Shown one piece after another: positions 1 through 10,974 of a stretch of 64,000 nt of DNA (its first letter is position 1; every line of letters starts with the position of its first letter). The position numbers were made by a program, and so were the translations under genes. The notes under the pieces are model-generated. The model was given only the letters and a program-made list of their open reading frames with translations, was not told the DNA's origin and did not search any database. The stretch comes from Riptortus pedestris. Lineage: Eukaryota; Arthropoda; Insecta; Hemiptera; Alydidae. The stretch is from contig CM032228.1 of assembly GCA_019009955.1 (NCBI GenBank), forward strand, positions 95,097,001 to 95,161,000. Reading direction: 5' to 3'.

Positions 1-1330
1 TAGTTTCATTTAATTCTGCTACCTAGAAAAAACGGCGTAAACGTTTGGTACAAATATTTTAATACCTTACTAACTTCAAACCCGCCCTCCCAACTTTCAC
101 AGAAACTAGAATCTTAACATCGTTTGATGTGGCTAATAAGGTTTGGAAATAATCCACTCACCCAAGTTATTAAGGTGTTCGTGACTTTTTTCAAAAACAA
201 AAATGTCAACCCCTTAATTTCCAGGGAATTCGTCAATTTACTTTATGTTTACTTAGGTCAAAAGTATTTTAAATTTGAAGGTAGCTTTTACAAAATGAAA
301 CGTGGTTTAATAATGGGATCTGGGATCAACCCTCTGGCGGCTGATATGTTCATGAGCTATATGGAAGAACAGTTTATATTGTCACCACGTAACCCCTACT
401 ATAAGCTCATTGATTTATTGGGACGCTGTGTGGATGATGTCCTTATCATTTTTAATGGTACTTTTGAAGAACTAAATGGGTTACACTCGTACTTGAATAG
501 TTGCCATGGGAAAATTAAGTACATCCTGGAAATAGAACAGCAAAATAAGCTTTGCTACCTAGATTTGGAATTAGAGTAGCGAGGTAGTGGCCACTCTACT
601 ATTTTTAGAAAGACGCCATCGACCGACTTGAGAATACCGCCGGAATCATTCCACCACCGAAAATACAAGACGTCAAGTCTTCTTTTCCTTGTGGATACAT
701 TGTTGAATGTGCCGTTGGACCCAACAAACTATGAGGCTAAGCTGCACCACATCAATTGCATAGCATCCAACAATGGCTACAAGGATGGGGTGATGGACAG
801 GAGTGCCAGATGGAGACACTGTAGGAAGCTGATCATGGTTGTGGAGGTTGGTGACGGTCAGGTGAACCTAATTAAGGAGCTCTTTCAATTCCTTATCTGG
901 GCTCTGTGTCTCAAAAGATTGGCAGTAAGCTCAAGAATCTCGGCACGTTGATCGCTTTCAAAAGCAGACACTCATTAAAAGCGTTGCTGCCGGGGGTCAA
1001 GGGTCCTGTTGAGTCACTCAACTAGTCGGGAGTCTACAGGATAACGTGCTCGAGTTGTGATGTGTCGTACATCAGGCAAAGTGGTAGAATAATTACATCC
1101 CGGCAGCAAAGAGCATGTTACCAGAGACACGGAGTTCCACGCCCTCATCAAGAAGGGGGGTAATGAGAAGTCCTCAAAAAAATATGAGCTCCTCTATGAA
1201 GCATAAAAAAGGCAATACTCTTATTATAACCGAAAACACATTCCGAACGAAGTGAAAAATGTTGAGAGGATTAATAAATGTGTCGAAGAACAGAAGTTTG
1301 TGTATGCCTAAAAAAATGACCTTCTACCAA
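1..1330 (+). mobile_element. Penelope-like retroelement fragment (RT + GIY-YIG), decayed
   Basis: Broken coding relic. RT motif A appears as TSFDV (118-132). After a frame change an open stretch (124-579) carries motif B-like GLIMGSGINPLAADMFM and motif C as CVDDVLIIF, where YVDD would be usual. After a stop at 577-579 the thumb region continues in frame (NYEAKLHHINCIASNNGYKDG). At about 905-1035 is a linker (VSQKIGSKLKNLGTL), then a GIY-YIG nuclease start, GVYRITCSSCDVSYIRQSGR (about 1029-1090), and an ERINKCVEEQKF-like tail to about 1310. The order RT then C-terminal GIY-YIG is diagnostic of Penelope-like elements. Several stops and frameshifts show it is dead. The 5' part of the RT lies outside the window. 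Confidence 0.88.
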
Positions 1331-1425
1331 TCTATTCATATAAATGTTTAAAAATTGAGTTTGGTAACGATAAAAACAATTCGGGGCGCTAGAGCATTAA
1401 CGGTCAAATATTTATATATAATGAG
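1325..1425 (-). mobile_element. AGCAGATTTCCC-family fragment (internal)
   Basis: The minus strand matches the conserved internal block seen in fuller copies at 10.2, 45.3 and 54.0 kb: GCTCTAGCG, then ATCGTTACCAAACTC, then TTTAAAC. No ends are visible. It sits directly after the Penelope-like relic. Confidence 0.6.
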
Positions 1426-1429
1426 AATA

Positions 1430-2524
1430 TTACGTCGGAGATTTTTCGGTTTTGATTTGTTAGGAGTTATTTAATCATTAAACTGCTAATAGAAAATATA
1501 CAGTTAATGATTGAAATATACAATTGACAACTTAATATACAAGAAGAAGCCATATGCCATATCTAAACAAGGTAATTCCAAAAGACCCACATAATTAAGG
1601 ATCACATGAAGATGTTCCTCATTGTTGTAGAGTATGAACTTGTTGCCTCAGGACCATGTTTGGCTCTCTCATTTCGGCTTGGAATCTCATGTGAAGCTGA
1701 GTCAATAACACCCAACAGTTAATAACATTTCCTTCGCTGAGCAAGGTCCTATCCGAAGCTAAAGCCGTCTAAGAACTTATTTCCAACGTCCAAACTTATA
1801 TGGCTGGTCTGTGGAGATAGTCGTATCAGAGAAAATGAAAATTAACTGGAAAAGTTAGTGTAAGTTCAACTTAAATAACAGACCACAACAACTACATTTC
1901 TTTTCTCAAGTTAATATTATAGTGATCAATAAATTATCAGCATATTACATTCTCAAGGGGCTGAACATGTCATTTCAAAATTATTTCCATTTGAGAAACA
2001 TGGGATTCAGTTCCCATAATTCACATTGTAACCATATAGATCAATATGTAATAACATGTTTCTAACTAATATTTAATAAAATTGTATTCTTATTAAAATA
2101 AATTATAAACCATTAACTCACATACAAAAAAATTAAGTGAAACCGATACATTTCTTAATTTTGCCTAAACACACTACTTAAACCAGGACTCAATAAATTA
2201 CTGATTAAAATTGTTGAAATCTCCGAAACAAACAAAAAGACTCTTCTCTGTGCCATGTTGAAATGAAAAATGCAGTTGTTCAGTGAAGGCAAGCGTCTTG
2301 CTCTATAATAATTTAAGTTATCCAAATCGTTTAGACTTACGTCTAGCCTTTATAAAAGCTAAAACTATTGCCTACTGTTATTCTGGTGTGCTAAACAGAG
2401 TTGAGGATTGATTTTTTACTTGACATTATTTCCCGGCTAATAGTCGGAATGAAATATAAAATACCATTTTCTTACCTTAAAATTTTATATATATGAATGT
2501 ATTCCACAACGGTGGCAATGCACT
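1430..2524. other. No recognisable gene
   Basis: AT-rich sequence with short open frames only. I see no domain, RNA gene or clear repeat end. Confidence 0.5.
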
Positions 2525-3320
2525 CATCAACCAGGTGTGCTCAAAAAAGCTAACAACAAAAACAAACTAAAAAGAGGGAAAAGGATGGAACCATGGAATA
2601 CAGCGATTCCTGAAGCAGTTCATTGACATATCCATTATATGTAGCAAAAGAAATTGATGAAGGAAAAATCAGGGTAATGAAAATAATATAAATGAAAATA
2701 TAATTATAGAAGGGAGAAAGAAAAGAAAAAATAAATAAAATTATAGTGTACACACCTAGCTAATGTAGACGAAAAGAGAAGTGTAGTGTGTAGAAATTGT
2801 AGTTTTTGGGTTGTTGTATATATTAATGTTTTTTAGATTTTCAACGATTCTGTCTATGTAATTACTGTTATCGGTCATAAGTCCCTGTAAGTCATGCGGG
2901 GTGCATAAGTTTTCTCTTTGTCGGCAGCCAGTCAATATGTGATGTGCAGTAAAGTTTCGTTCTAGAGTATACAAGTCGATGTGTCCTTGTTTGTCATTAA
3001 GTGTTCGTGAGTCAGCAAGGAATGGCCAATGCTGAGTCTGGTAAGCTCAATTTCCTCTCTTCGTGTGCTCCAGTGGCTTGTTGCCCATTTCTGAACTGTT
3101 TGTTTTATTTGGCAAAGTTTATTATAATGTTTGTAATCCCAAGATCCACTGCTCTTGTAGTGCCATAATACATTCGTCTAATACGTAATCTGTAGAGTTT
3201 ATGTCAATGTCTGGTAAGTCTACTGTACCTTTTGCTTATCTGTCCATGTCTGTATTTTCTTTATTAAGACGAGCGACATTTCGAGACTACAAAAACGTCA
3301 ATAACTTAGATGTAGTTTTA
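2525..3320 (-). mobile_element. LINE C-terminal fragment (RNase H tail and C-terminal zinc-binding region)
   Basis: The minus strand encodes the conserved C-terminus of I/Jockey-type non-LTR retrotransposons. RNase H-like remnants (RNVARLNKENTDMD, about 3230-3275) are followed by DLPDIDI, then TRREEIELTRLSIGHSLLTH (about 2999-3065), the typical RR-EV-LTRLRIGHT-LTH block. Next is HHILTGCRQREN (about 2910-2945) and a closing segment to about 2760. Frameshifts and in-frame stops break it. A second, shorter copy of the 3' part lies at 19.3-19.8 kb. Confidence 0.78.
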
Positions 3321-3489
3321 GAATTCATATCAAACTTGGCATTTCATTCTCACAAAATCCTGTTGGTGAACCTTTCATATATTTTTCTAAGAAGTATTAC
3401 TAACACAAAATAGTGCACGTGGTTTTGATGAAACTTCATATGACTTTTTTTAAATTTCTGAATATGGTTTTCATGAATATAGTCATCAT

Positions 3490-4340
3490 TTCTTCATCTC
3501 TCATTCATTTGGAGACAAATCACTCACTATAATTCCTGTACTTAAAACTAATAAAGATAAATGCGATGTATCAAATTACCGATCAATACCTCTCTCGAGC
3601 TGTGTTTGCAAATTATTAGAACGAATAAATAAATAAAAAAGTGTTTAGTGGAATTTCTGGTGTTTAAATGTTTACAATCGATATTTCATTGTGTCTTTAA
3701 GAAAATCACTCAACAATAGTCCACATTTCAGAAGATGCAATCTTTGACTCATTGATTGAAAAAAAAATCCACATTATCAGTTTGACGTTAACAAAGCTTT
3801 AAATGCTGCTTGCCAAGAAGCGATTATTCTTTTACATTAAAGCCCCTATTATATGAATAGGGATTATAAAATGAAACAAAAAAATGTCTTAAATTTATTG
3901 GATTTCTTCTCTAAAAAGATCATTCGGTGTAAGACATTTTATCAGACATTTTAAAAACAAGAACAACTTTTTCTGACTACACTAGAACTGGGGAGGTTCA
4001 ATACTGTTTTTAAGTCCTTGTTATTTTGATTTTGTATGCAAAAGGTGCAAGATGGACTAAAATACAAATTTACCTTATTTTGACAATGGGCTGCAAATTA
4101 TATGGCCGGAGACCAATTCATAGCCGTCCATTAAGTTTAAGCTTCTAGTCATTCAAGCATACCAGAAACCCTCCTAACTTTTCTATTTATCCTCAAAGAC
4201 CTTCTGAAACGCTCCGCTAGCTTATTCGAACAATCCTTGTTCTAAAGTTAACGACGACTGTGCCTCTAGATCGAGGATAGTTCTCACAAATATCTCCACT
4301 TGCACGTCCCATTATTCGATATTTCGCACAGTGCTCATTA
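3490..4340 (+). mobile_element. LINE reverse transcriptase fragment, decayed
   Basis: PVLKTNKDKCDVSNYRSIPL...VCKLLERI (about 3533-3625) matches the PVFKKGD...NYRPISLTS..CK.LERI start of non-LTR RTs. Weaker frameshifted matches follow, including a KFTLFADDLQIY-like segment around 4060-4110 and a thumb-like stretch to about 4340. Stops are frequent. It abuts the opposite-strand LINE end at 3.3 kb and the mariner at 4.36 kb. Confidence 0.65.
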
Positions 4341-4356
4341 CATTGTGTGCGACATT

Positions 4357-5500
4357 TTTTTATATTGGGTTAATACAAATGTAAAGCTGGTTTTTAATAT
4401 TCATTGAAAATACACCATATCTTCTCTTTAACTATATAAATTTAAACAAAGTAATTCCCGTCAGAATCAATACACTTTGCCAACGTTCAACACAATTTCT
4501 TATCCGAGCAGAAAAAAATCTGGATCTCTAGATTCAATGAACTCATGAAAAGAATTTTCAATTTCATCCTGGTTTGGAAAAATTGTTCCCTCAAAAAGAT
4601 GGTCGTATAAGTGAAAAAGTGGAAGTCATTAGGAGAGAGTTCAGGTGAATAAGGTGTTGAAAAACTTTGCAGTCCAACGCGCGCAGTCGTTGTAGCGTTG
4701 GCTGTGAAACATATGGCCTTGCATTATCATAGTGTAGGATCGGCCCCCTTCCGATACACCAATGTTGGGGAAAGCTGCTGCACCGTCTGAGTCATATTAT
4801 CAACACCTTGACAGTACTTGTCAGCAGTTATAGTCTCGCCTCGATTAAGAAAGCTGTAGTGGATAATACCGTCAGTTTACCACCAAACTTTTATAATATA
4901 ACCCATAACATTTTTTGGGTGCAGGTTGGACTTTGGGAAATGTTTTCGCTGTTCATCTTTTCCCAGCTATTGTCTAAAATGCCGTTTGTTGTCATACAAG
5001 ATCCATTTTAATTGCATGTCACAATGCGACCAATAAATGGATCATTTTTGTGACGCGCCAAAATCATGGAACAGATTTCAAAGTGGCGGGTTTTTTGGCG
5101 TTTGTTTAATTGGTCTGGCACCCACTTGGTCGATTGTTTTTAACTTACCAATTGTCTCCAATTGGCGTGCGACGGTGGATTGGTTCACGTCGAGTTCTAC
5201 CGCCATTTATGGGGTGGTTTTGGTTGGATCTTCTTCCACTATTGACCTCAGCTGGTCTTCGTCAACTGATAAATGGCGGCCTTCCTTGTCTTCGAAATCA
5301 AAATCTCCACTGCAAAATTTCTGTAACCTACGTTGCACCGATCATTTGCTAATAGTCCCCTGACCCCACACATTATTAATATTACGAGCTGTTTGTGCAG
5401 TGCTATGACCAAATTTAAATTCATAAAAATAAATAAATTTGACGAAAACACACTAAACAGCCGAATATTTAAATCTATAGAACGACAGTGAGGATACATA
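4357..5500 (-). mobile_element. mariner transposase relic (Hsmar1/Cecropia-like)
   Basis: The minus strand reads in three interleaved frames as a mariner transposase: N-terminal helix-turn-helix (about 5250-5470; DFEDKEGRHLSVDEDQLRSI), then TVARQLETIGKLK, then CDMQLKWILYDN (first catalytic Asp region), HFPKSNLHPKNVM, IHYSFLNRGETITADKY, YDNARPYVSQPTLQ (second Asp), YSPELSPNDFHFF (third Asp), and an ERWQ C-terminus near 4470-4490. Wild-type length would be about 340 residues. All three acidic blocks are still readable, but at least three frameshifts make it inactive. The left terminal repeat survives. The right one is missing because LINE sequence begins at about 5505. Confidence 0.85.
4365..4395 (-). 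repeat. mariner 3' terminal inverted repeat
   Basis: TTGGGTTAATACAAATGTAA, followed by a T-rich end and preceded by TA. It resembles the AGGTTGGTGCAAAAGTAATTG-type mariner terminus and lies just beyond the transposase C-terminus. Confidence 0.6.
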
Positions 5501-5504
5501 CCAT

Positions 5505-6900
5505 TATTTACACCATCTCACCCATCTACCTGGTCTTCCTCCTTTAGAAATACCTGGTCGGCCAGGCAGTGAGCAACCCAGTACAGCTCCGCCGATCCTC
5601 CATCCATACCTATAACCTCAACGCCACCCCAGCCTGGATTAAAGAAATAAAAACTATGTTTCCACGCATGGTGAAGATGTTGAATAACCTAATGGAAGTC
5701 CTCACTGCAGTTCTTGCCCGCATATGATCCGACCTTACTCCATTATTCATTTCAACATTAATCGAGCACTCTTACACAAGTCCGAGCTTGAAACTCTTTT
5801 TTTTTTGTATGGCCCAACAATCGTGGTGTTGCGTGACGCACACCTTGAACCTTGAGCTAGGTTCCACATTACCGTCTATAACTCTGTACGAGACGACAAA
5901 ATGAATTATAAAAATGGTGGCGTTGCCATCTCGAAACCATGCCACCGCCCTTATTTATGTAGAGTGCACAAAGACCTTTGACTCAGTTGACCACGGCTTC
6001 TCTATCTAAACCATAATTACACCCCACCTCTCCTGTCGCACCTTTTAAGTCAGAGTCGTAGATAACCAAACCCGCTCTCAACCTCTCCTCTACGGAGTCT
6101 CTCAGCCTTTCCTTTTTTCCATTAACACTGCCGAGATCGTCAATCATAGGTATCACCGTCTATACAGATAACCTGGTCATACTCTCTTCCATGAACCCCA
6201 CCCGAGCCCTCAACCTTGCGTCCTCTGCCTGTCAGGAAATATCAAACCGCCTCCATGGCATCACTTACCTCGGGGTACATGCAAACTACCACCTCCGGTT
6301 CTCCACCCACATAGCCCGCAAACTCCAACTCACGCGAATGCGCTTCACTACCCTTCACCACCTTCTCCTCTCCTCATCATTAGAGGCATCCTACAGCCCG
6401 CCCCCCTCTATGGATCTCCCTTCCTTAAATTCTTTACCAAAACCTCCTCCAAAGCCTGCAATCCTTCCAGAACAGGATCATTCGGAAATTTGTGAGGCAC
6501 GCCTTGCTGGCAAAGAAATCACATCCCAACATTCGTGTGACCTTGGAGTTTGACACTATAGCATCTACCATAAAGAAGCGTCATGTAAAATTCTTCTACG
6601 CACTGAAGTACCTACCCAATCCTCTTTTCTCCAATCTCACCCCCCCCACTCTAATCTAAAAGCTGGCAGGGCCTTCGTGGTAGAGGTGTCCCTCTGATAG
6701 AAGTCACGTCCCTAGGCAAGGCCCTTTCTCCAACCCCAATGCATACATCCTAACTCCTCTCAATCCATTATAAATATATCTCCGTCAGACACGGCCAGGC
6801 ACCTTTTTCTTTGCCTTCTTACCTCCTCTTTTCCTTTATCTTCCATCATTTATCTCTTCTTTTCTACACCCCAATTCAGAGGGTAACCAGTAAAAATCAA
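5505..6900 (+). mobile_element. LINE with endonuclease and RT pieces (Jockey/CR1-like), decayed
   Basis: The endonuclease start is readable as RPYSIIHFNINRALLHKSEL...VVLRDAHLEP (about 5725-5855), then GGVAISKP (about 5920-5945). It jumps at once to RT motif A, CTKTFDSVDHGF (about 5967-6002), so the region between endonuclease and RT is deleted. GVSQPFLFSI and VYTDNLVILSS (degenerate YADD, about 6155-6190) follow, then ITYLGVHANYHLRFSTHIAR (about 6260-6320). After a frameshift come QNRIIRKFVRHALLAKKSHP and IKKRHVKFFYALKYL (to about 6640). The remainder is a 3' UTR-like tail. It is GC-richer than its surroundings. Confidence 0.8.
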
Positions 6901-7170
6901 ACAACCACAATCACCTTCGAATGATATCGCCGATATAGTACAAGGGGCTCGTGGTATAACCTGGTGTTACCCACACTGGCCATATTTTTGTTATAGTTTC
7001 TTTTCTGAGGGGTTCTTCTCACCCCTCCTAGTTGCTGCCTCTCAGCGTATCATCATCTCTATCAGGGGAATTTCCTCTGACGCACTTTCATTGTTTCTAC
7101 TATCTTTTCTATTTTTAATTTTTCCATTGTTTTTGTTTTATACTTTTATTTAAATTATGTAAGTGTGTTA
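6901..7170. other. LINE 3' flank, nothing further recognised
   Basis: No domain was seen between the LINE tail and the inverted Penelope fragment. Confidence 0.4.
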
Positions 7171-7252
7171 TTCTGCACTCCAGAAATGCATTGCCACATC
7201 CTATTAAGTGGTCTTTAAAATATGACTGCTTTGTTGAGGTTCGTCTGTGTTC
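7171..7252 (-). mobile_element. Inverted GIY-YIG fragment of a Penelope-like element
   Basis: The minus strand encodes EHRRTSTKQSYFKDHLIGCG followed by NAFLE. This is about 75% identical in DNA to the plus-strand segment at 7981-8060 (EHRTMSSKLLHFKDHLIQCG). It is a truncated opposite-strand copy immediately upstream of the RT part of the next element. Confidence 0.75.
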
Positions 7253-7265
7253 AGAACACGGTCGG

Positions 7266-7745
7266 TTTGGATGGAAAATATTCAAGAATTTAAAGAATTC
7301 ATGTTCCTAATCCTCCAAAAAATGAAGTGGACAATAGAAATGGGAAATAAAACAATACATTTTTTAGACTTAAATTTGAAGATTAAAAATAACAAAATAG
7401 AATATGATAATTATAGATAGCATACCTCCACTGACATTCTCACACTAGCAAATTCAAGTTATCCCTGGATTAAAAAACTCAGTGCCTTTTCATGGCTCAT
7501 GAATAGAATATTAAAGGTCCCCTTATCGCCAACCTATTATAAAAAAGAAAAGGATTTGATTGAAGTTGGGAAAATAAATGGGTACAAAAAAATATGATAA
7601 TAATTAAATTGATATCAAATAAAGGCGGAAACTCACAGCGTCCAATATACTCTTGGGGAAACAAAGAAATGGCGCTAAGTAAACAAAAAATGTTCAGCAG
7701 TATACCCTACATTGGCACCATTTCAGAGGAGATAGGAAGGTTACT

Positions 7746-7819
<74 letters not shown>

Positions 7820-8200
7820 ATGTGCCGCATAAAAGCCTTATAAAAACGTAGAACGCCAAACCATAAAGAAAATAAAATAAAATAGACGACAGAGAAAAAA
7901 GTGGAGTATACAAACTGGAATGTAAATATACCTCCAAGTACATCAGACAAACAGGAAGAAAGCTGAAAACAAGAGTTACTGAACACAGAACAATGTCATC
8001 AAAGCTGTTACATTTTAAAGACCACTTAATACAATGTGGCAATGTATTCCAGTAGTGCAAAAAATCACTCTTCCATAATTGAAATAAAAACAGAAAACCG
8101 GAGACACTGGAAATATTAGAAATAAAAACAGCAAAGAAACAAAGGGGAGAAAGTGCCTTAATGTCCAATGTGAGGTTGAAAGTTCCCTGCTAGACACGGT
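7266..8200 (+). mobile_element. Penelope-like retroelement 2 (RT thumb + GIY-YIG), decayed
   Basis: RT end: KTIHFLDLNLKIKNNKIEYD (about 7350-7410), HTSTDILTLANSSYPWIKKL and SWLMNRILKVPLSPTYYKKE (to about 7550), and KINGY (about 7573-7587). A (GA)n tract interrupts the linker. The GIY-YIG domain starts as SGVYKLECKYTSKYIRQTGR (about 7900-7960) and runs through KLKTRVTEHR and HFKDHLIQCGNVFQ (stop at about 8056). A frameshifted tail reads ETLEILEIKTAKKQRGESAL (about 8100-8160). Stops make it non-functional. The inverted fragment at 7.2 kb probably belongs to the same insertion. Confidence 0.87.
7749..7815. repeat. (GA)n microsatellite
   Basis: About 67 bp of uninterrupted GA dinucleotides, lying between the RT and GIY-YIG parts of the Penelope-like relic. 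Confidence 0.97.
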
Positions 8201-8252
8201 AGTACGTTGGGAGGCGACGGAGGGAGGAGGGTGCTTGTAGTTAGTTATCATT

Positions 8253-8400
8253 CAGTAGAGCAACAGGGCTTTGTTAGCTACCTTATTGCTACTTCTTAAG
8301 GCATATTAGGTAGCTCTGGATTCCTCAACATACTATAGAGTAAGGTATACTATTTAATAGATAATAAAACATTGTACAATTTTAAGAAATCATTCAAGTT
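8253..8400 (+). repeat. Direct repeat, left copy
   Basis: Begins AGTAGAGCAACAGGGCTTT and ends in AATAGATAATAAAACATTG plus about 30 bp. It is about 80% identical by eye to 8774-8920, in the same orientation. Confidence 0.75.
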
Positions 8401-8773
8401 TACTTATATCAATGCATGCTATGTTTACTTATACCATATGCGTGGATACTACTGAGCTTGTACATGGGGATCGATTGGAAAGGGGAGGTGGTGACGTCAC
8501 TCTCAGGAGAGCAGGAAGAGTCAGCAGGGACCCCTTGAGGGAGGCCGTTGGGTGACATGATTGGGTGGCCCTGAAAAGGGCCTTTTGAAAAATGGGCCAG
8601 TTCATGGGACCCGGGGGGCAAGTTGCACTAGAGGGCTCATGGTTTTCACCTTAGCAGGAGTTTGAACTGAAGAGTCCGAGTCTTTCGCCCAATCCTAATC
8701 CCTCTCCTGCCTTGATGGGGTGGCTTGGAAACGGACGGGTAATGCAGAGGGATCTGTGGAATTCTCTACCATG
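8401..8773. other. GC-rich spacer between the direct repeats
   Basis: Contains the palindrome GTGACGTCAC (8491-8500) and GC-rich sequence unlike its flanks. No protein was recognised. It could be the body of a small LTR-like element or a Penelope terminal-repeat structure. Confidence 0.4.
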
Positions 8774-8920
8774 TAGTAGAGTAACAGGGCTTTTTAGCTA
8801 CTTTATTACTCCTTCTCAAGTCATAACATGTGCTCCTGGAGTCCTCTCATACAATAAATGGTAAGTCATATTATTTAATAGATAATAAAACATTGTACAA
8901 TATTAAGAAATTATTAAATT
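8774..8920 (+). repeat. Direct repeat, right copy
   Basis: Counterpart of 8253-8400. It shares the AGTAGAGTAACAGGGCTTT start and the TTTAATAGATAATAAAACAT end. Confidence 0.75.
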
Positions 8921-9057
8921 TTAATAATATTGTAGCTAAGTTAGTATTAAGATAGAAATATTAAAACAAATATATACAAGGTCAAGCTTAAATTGTTCGT
9001 AATTACGTATTTTAGACTGAAGATGCTACAAATGTGGTGGTGCTACTGATGCTACAT

Positions 9058-9892
9058 AGAAGATGACGAAAATGATGTAAGCTCAAATTTATATATATAT
9101 TTTTTGTCTGTTTGTTCTCTAGCGGCCACAATTTGTATTTGAATGAAACCATTATACGTTATTTAAGCGTCTTATGGTTCAATGTCTTAAATCTATGAAA
9201 ACTACTATGAAACTAAAATAAAAAATATCTTTGCCTTTATAGGTCAGACATGAAAAACACAAACAATTTTTTAGATATTTAATGTTATAAAATTCTTGAT
9301 CCGTATGATTTATGAGTTATTTGTATTTTATTATTTATATTTATCAGTAAACCTCCACTCTTACTCACATCGGAACTTTACTTGTATAAATGCCCGATGT
9401 AAAGTCACTAATGAACATAACATGCTCTAAAGGCCTCAATTTTTAAATATTTCTTTGACACCATACTCAATATTTAACCATTCAATATAAAAATAAAGAT
9501 AAAATTCATTAATGAGGGCAGACCAGAATAAGTGAGAGATTAGAAGTTGAGATAAAAAATAATCACCTTTGTTATGGGACGAATCAATGATAACGTCAAT
9601 TGTTGTTCTATATATTTTCTCTAATTCAAATATTAACTGAGTATATAAATGATTATTTAATAGTAAATATTTATGTTTATTTTTCACCCTTGAGCAAACT
9701 CCCTCTACTTTCCATTGAGTCTTGCATAGAGAAACTGAGTCACTAAACATATAATTTCCAGCATACATTTCAATTCCTGTATTCATATTATTCAAACTGC
9801 TGAAGAAATAGAAAATGTATGTGAAATGAGATCATCAGCGTTCCATTGCAGCACGGGGGAAATCTGTTTAGTTAATGCAGCACCATTATTAC
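9058..9892 (+). mobile_element. AGCAGATTTCCC-family element, copy A
   Basis: Carries AGATGACGAAAATGA, a short TA tract, TCTAGCGGCC (9120-9130) and ACCATACTCAATATTTAACC. It ends with GGGGGAAATCTGTTTAGTT, the 3' inverted repeat, and a degenerate hairpin. The 5' end is not clear. Confidence 0.7.
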
Positions 9893-10017
9893 GAGATTTT
9901 TCCTAGTATATTGTTTTAAATATCATGGGCGTGCGGTACACAAGGTACGAACACCGTCAAACATTGATCGCTATGTCTCCAGGCCGTATTAATGCTTCTG
10001 ATGTATACTGCTTAATT

Positions 10018-10136
10018 GGCAGATTTCCATTAAGGGAAATCAGCTATTGAGGTCGTACTCATAACGCGATTTTAGAAAAATTTCTTCAAATGTCCATCGA
10101 TCCTACCCAGGAGATGACGAAAACGAGGTCCCTTCA

Positions 10137-10197
<61 letters not shown>

Positions 10198-10972
10198 TCG
10201 TCTTTTAACGCTCTAGCGGTCGCAATTTTGGTTTGATCGTTACCAAACTCGATATTTAGTCATTTTATGTAAAAAGACAGATCAAGTTCGTTAATAGCTA
10301 AAATCAGACCAGTAGGAGTGAGGGGGGGGGGTTTAGATGTGGGGATTTTCGAAAATTCGAAATATCTCCGATACCATACGTCGGATCGAAAAACCAATCT
10401 TATTACAATTAAAATGTACTATAAATATTGTTATATATATTTATTCTCTATCTTGAATATTAACCGAGATATTTGCAGTTTTCAGTTTTCAGCCTGCAGC
10501 AAACCCACACTTCTACTCATGTTACATAAACAATACTCTGTTATGTAATAAACCACATTATTAGAAGCTTAAGTACCATAAATTGTTTTCAAGAGACCTT
10601 TATTTTACGAGATAAATGCAAATATATTATCGTGACCCCTCCCCCCCTTCTTAAGTTCTTGGACTACTAAAATTTGATTGATTGAGATAAAAATTATTCT
10701 GATCCATTATAAATTACAGAATTAGATATAGTAAATAGTTTTCAATAAAATTAATATGATATATTCTGATATATTTCCGTAATTGTTTGTCTTTCCTGTG
10801 AGAAGTTGGCACACCTGTTTGTTTACGTTTTAGGTGCTTGCCGTCTGGAGGTTTCTTATTATCGTTTGTATTTATTCACTTGATGTTGACGGTGCTGTTG
10901 TTTTACCATTATATAAATTTTGTCTATTATTAACCATTAAGAGGGAAATCTGCTTAGTTTACGAGGCGGGCG
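10018..10972 (+). mobile_element. AGCAGATTTCCC-family element, copy B (long)
   Basis: Starts GGCAGATTTCC with the palindromic continuation AAGGGAAATCAGCTATTGAGG. It then holds AGATGACGAAAACGAGG, (TA)n at 10139-10194, CTCTAGCGGTCGCAATTTTG, a G-run (10321-10330), TATTAACCGAGATATTTGCA, and at the end GAGGGAAATCTGCTTAGTTT (10941-10960). About 280 bp near 10650-10930 are not seen in other copies. No coding potential. Confidence 0.8.
10139..10194. repeat. (TA)n microsatellite
   Basis: About 56 bp of TA inside copy B, at the same internal position as TA tracts in copies E and K. Confidence 0.97.
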
Positions 10973-10974
10973 TT

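Noticed and set aside
4808..5363. Plus-strand open frames of 67-108 codons
   Set aside because: They are antisense shadows of the minus-strand mariner transposase.
7707..8168. A 153-codon minus-strand frame rich in Leu/Ser
   Set aside because: It is the antisense of a (GA)n tract and of the Penelope GIY-YIG coding strand.
8491..8500. GTGACGTCAC as a functional CRE promoter site
   Set aside because: A single 10-bp palindrome with no adjacent transcription unit. It is mentioned only as part of the direct-repeat structure.
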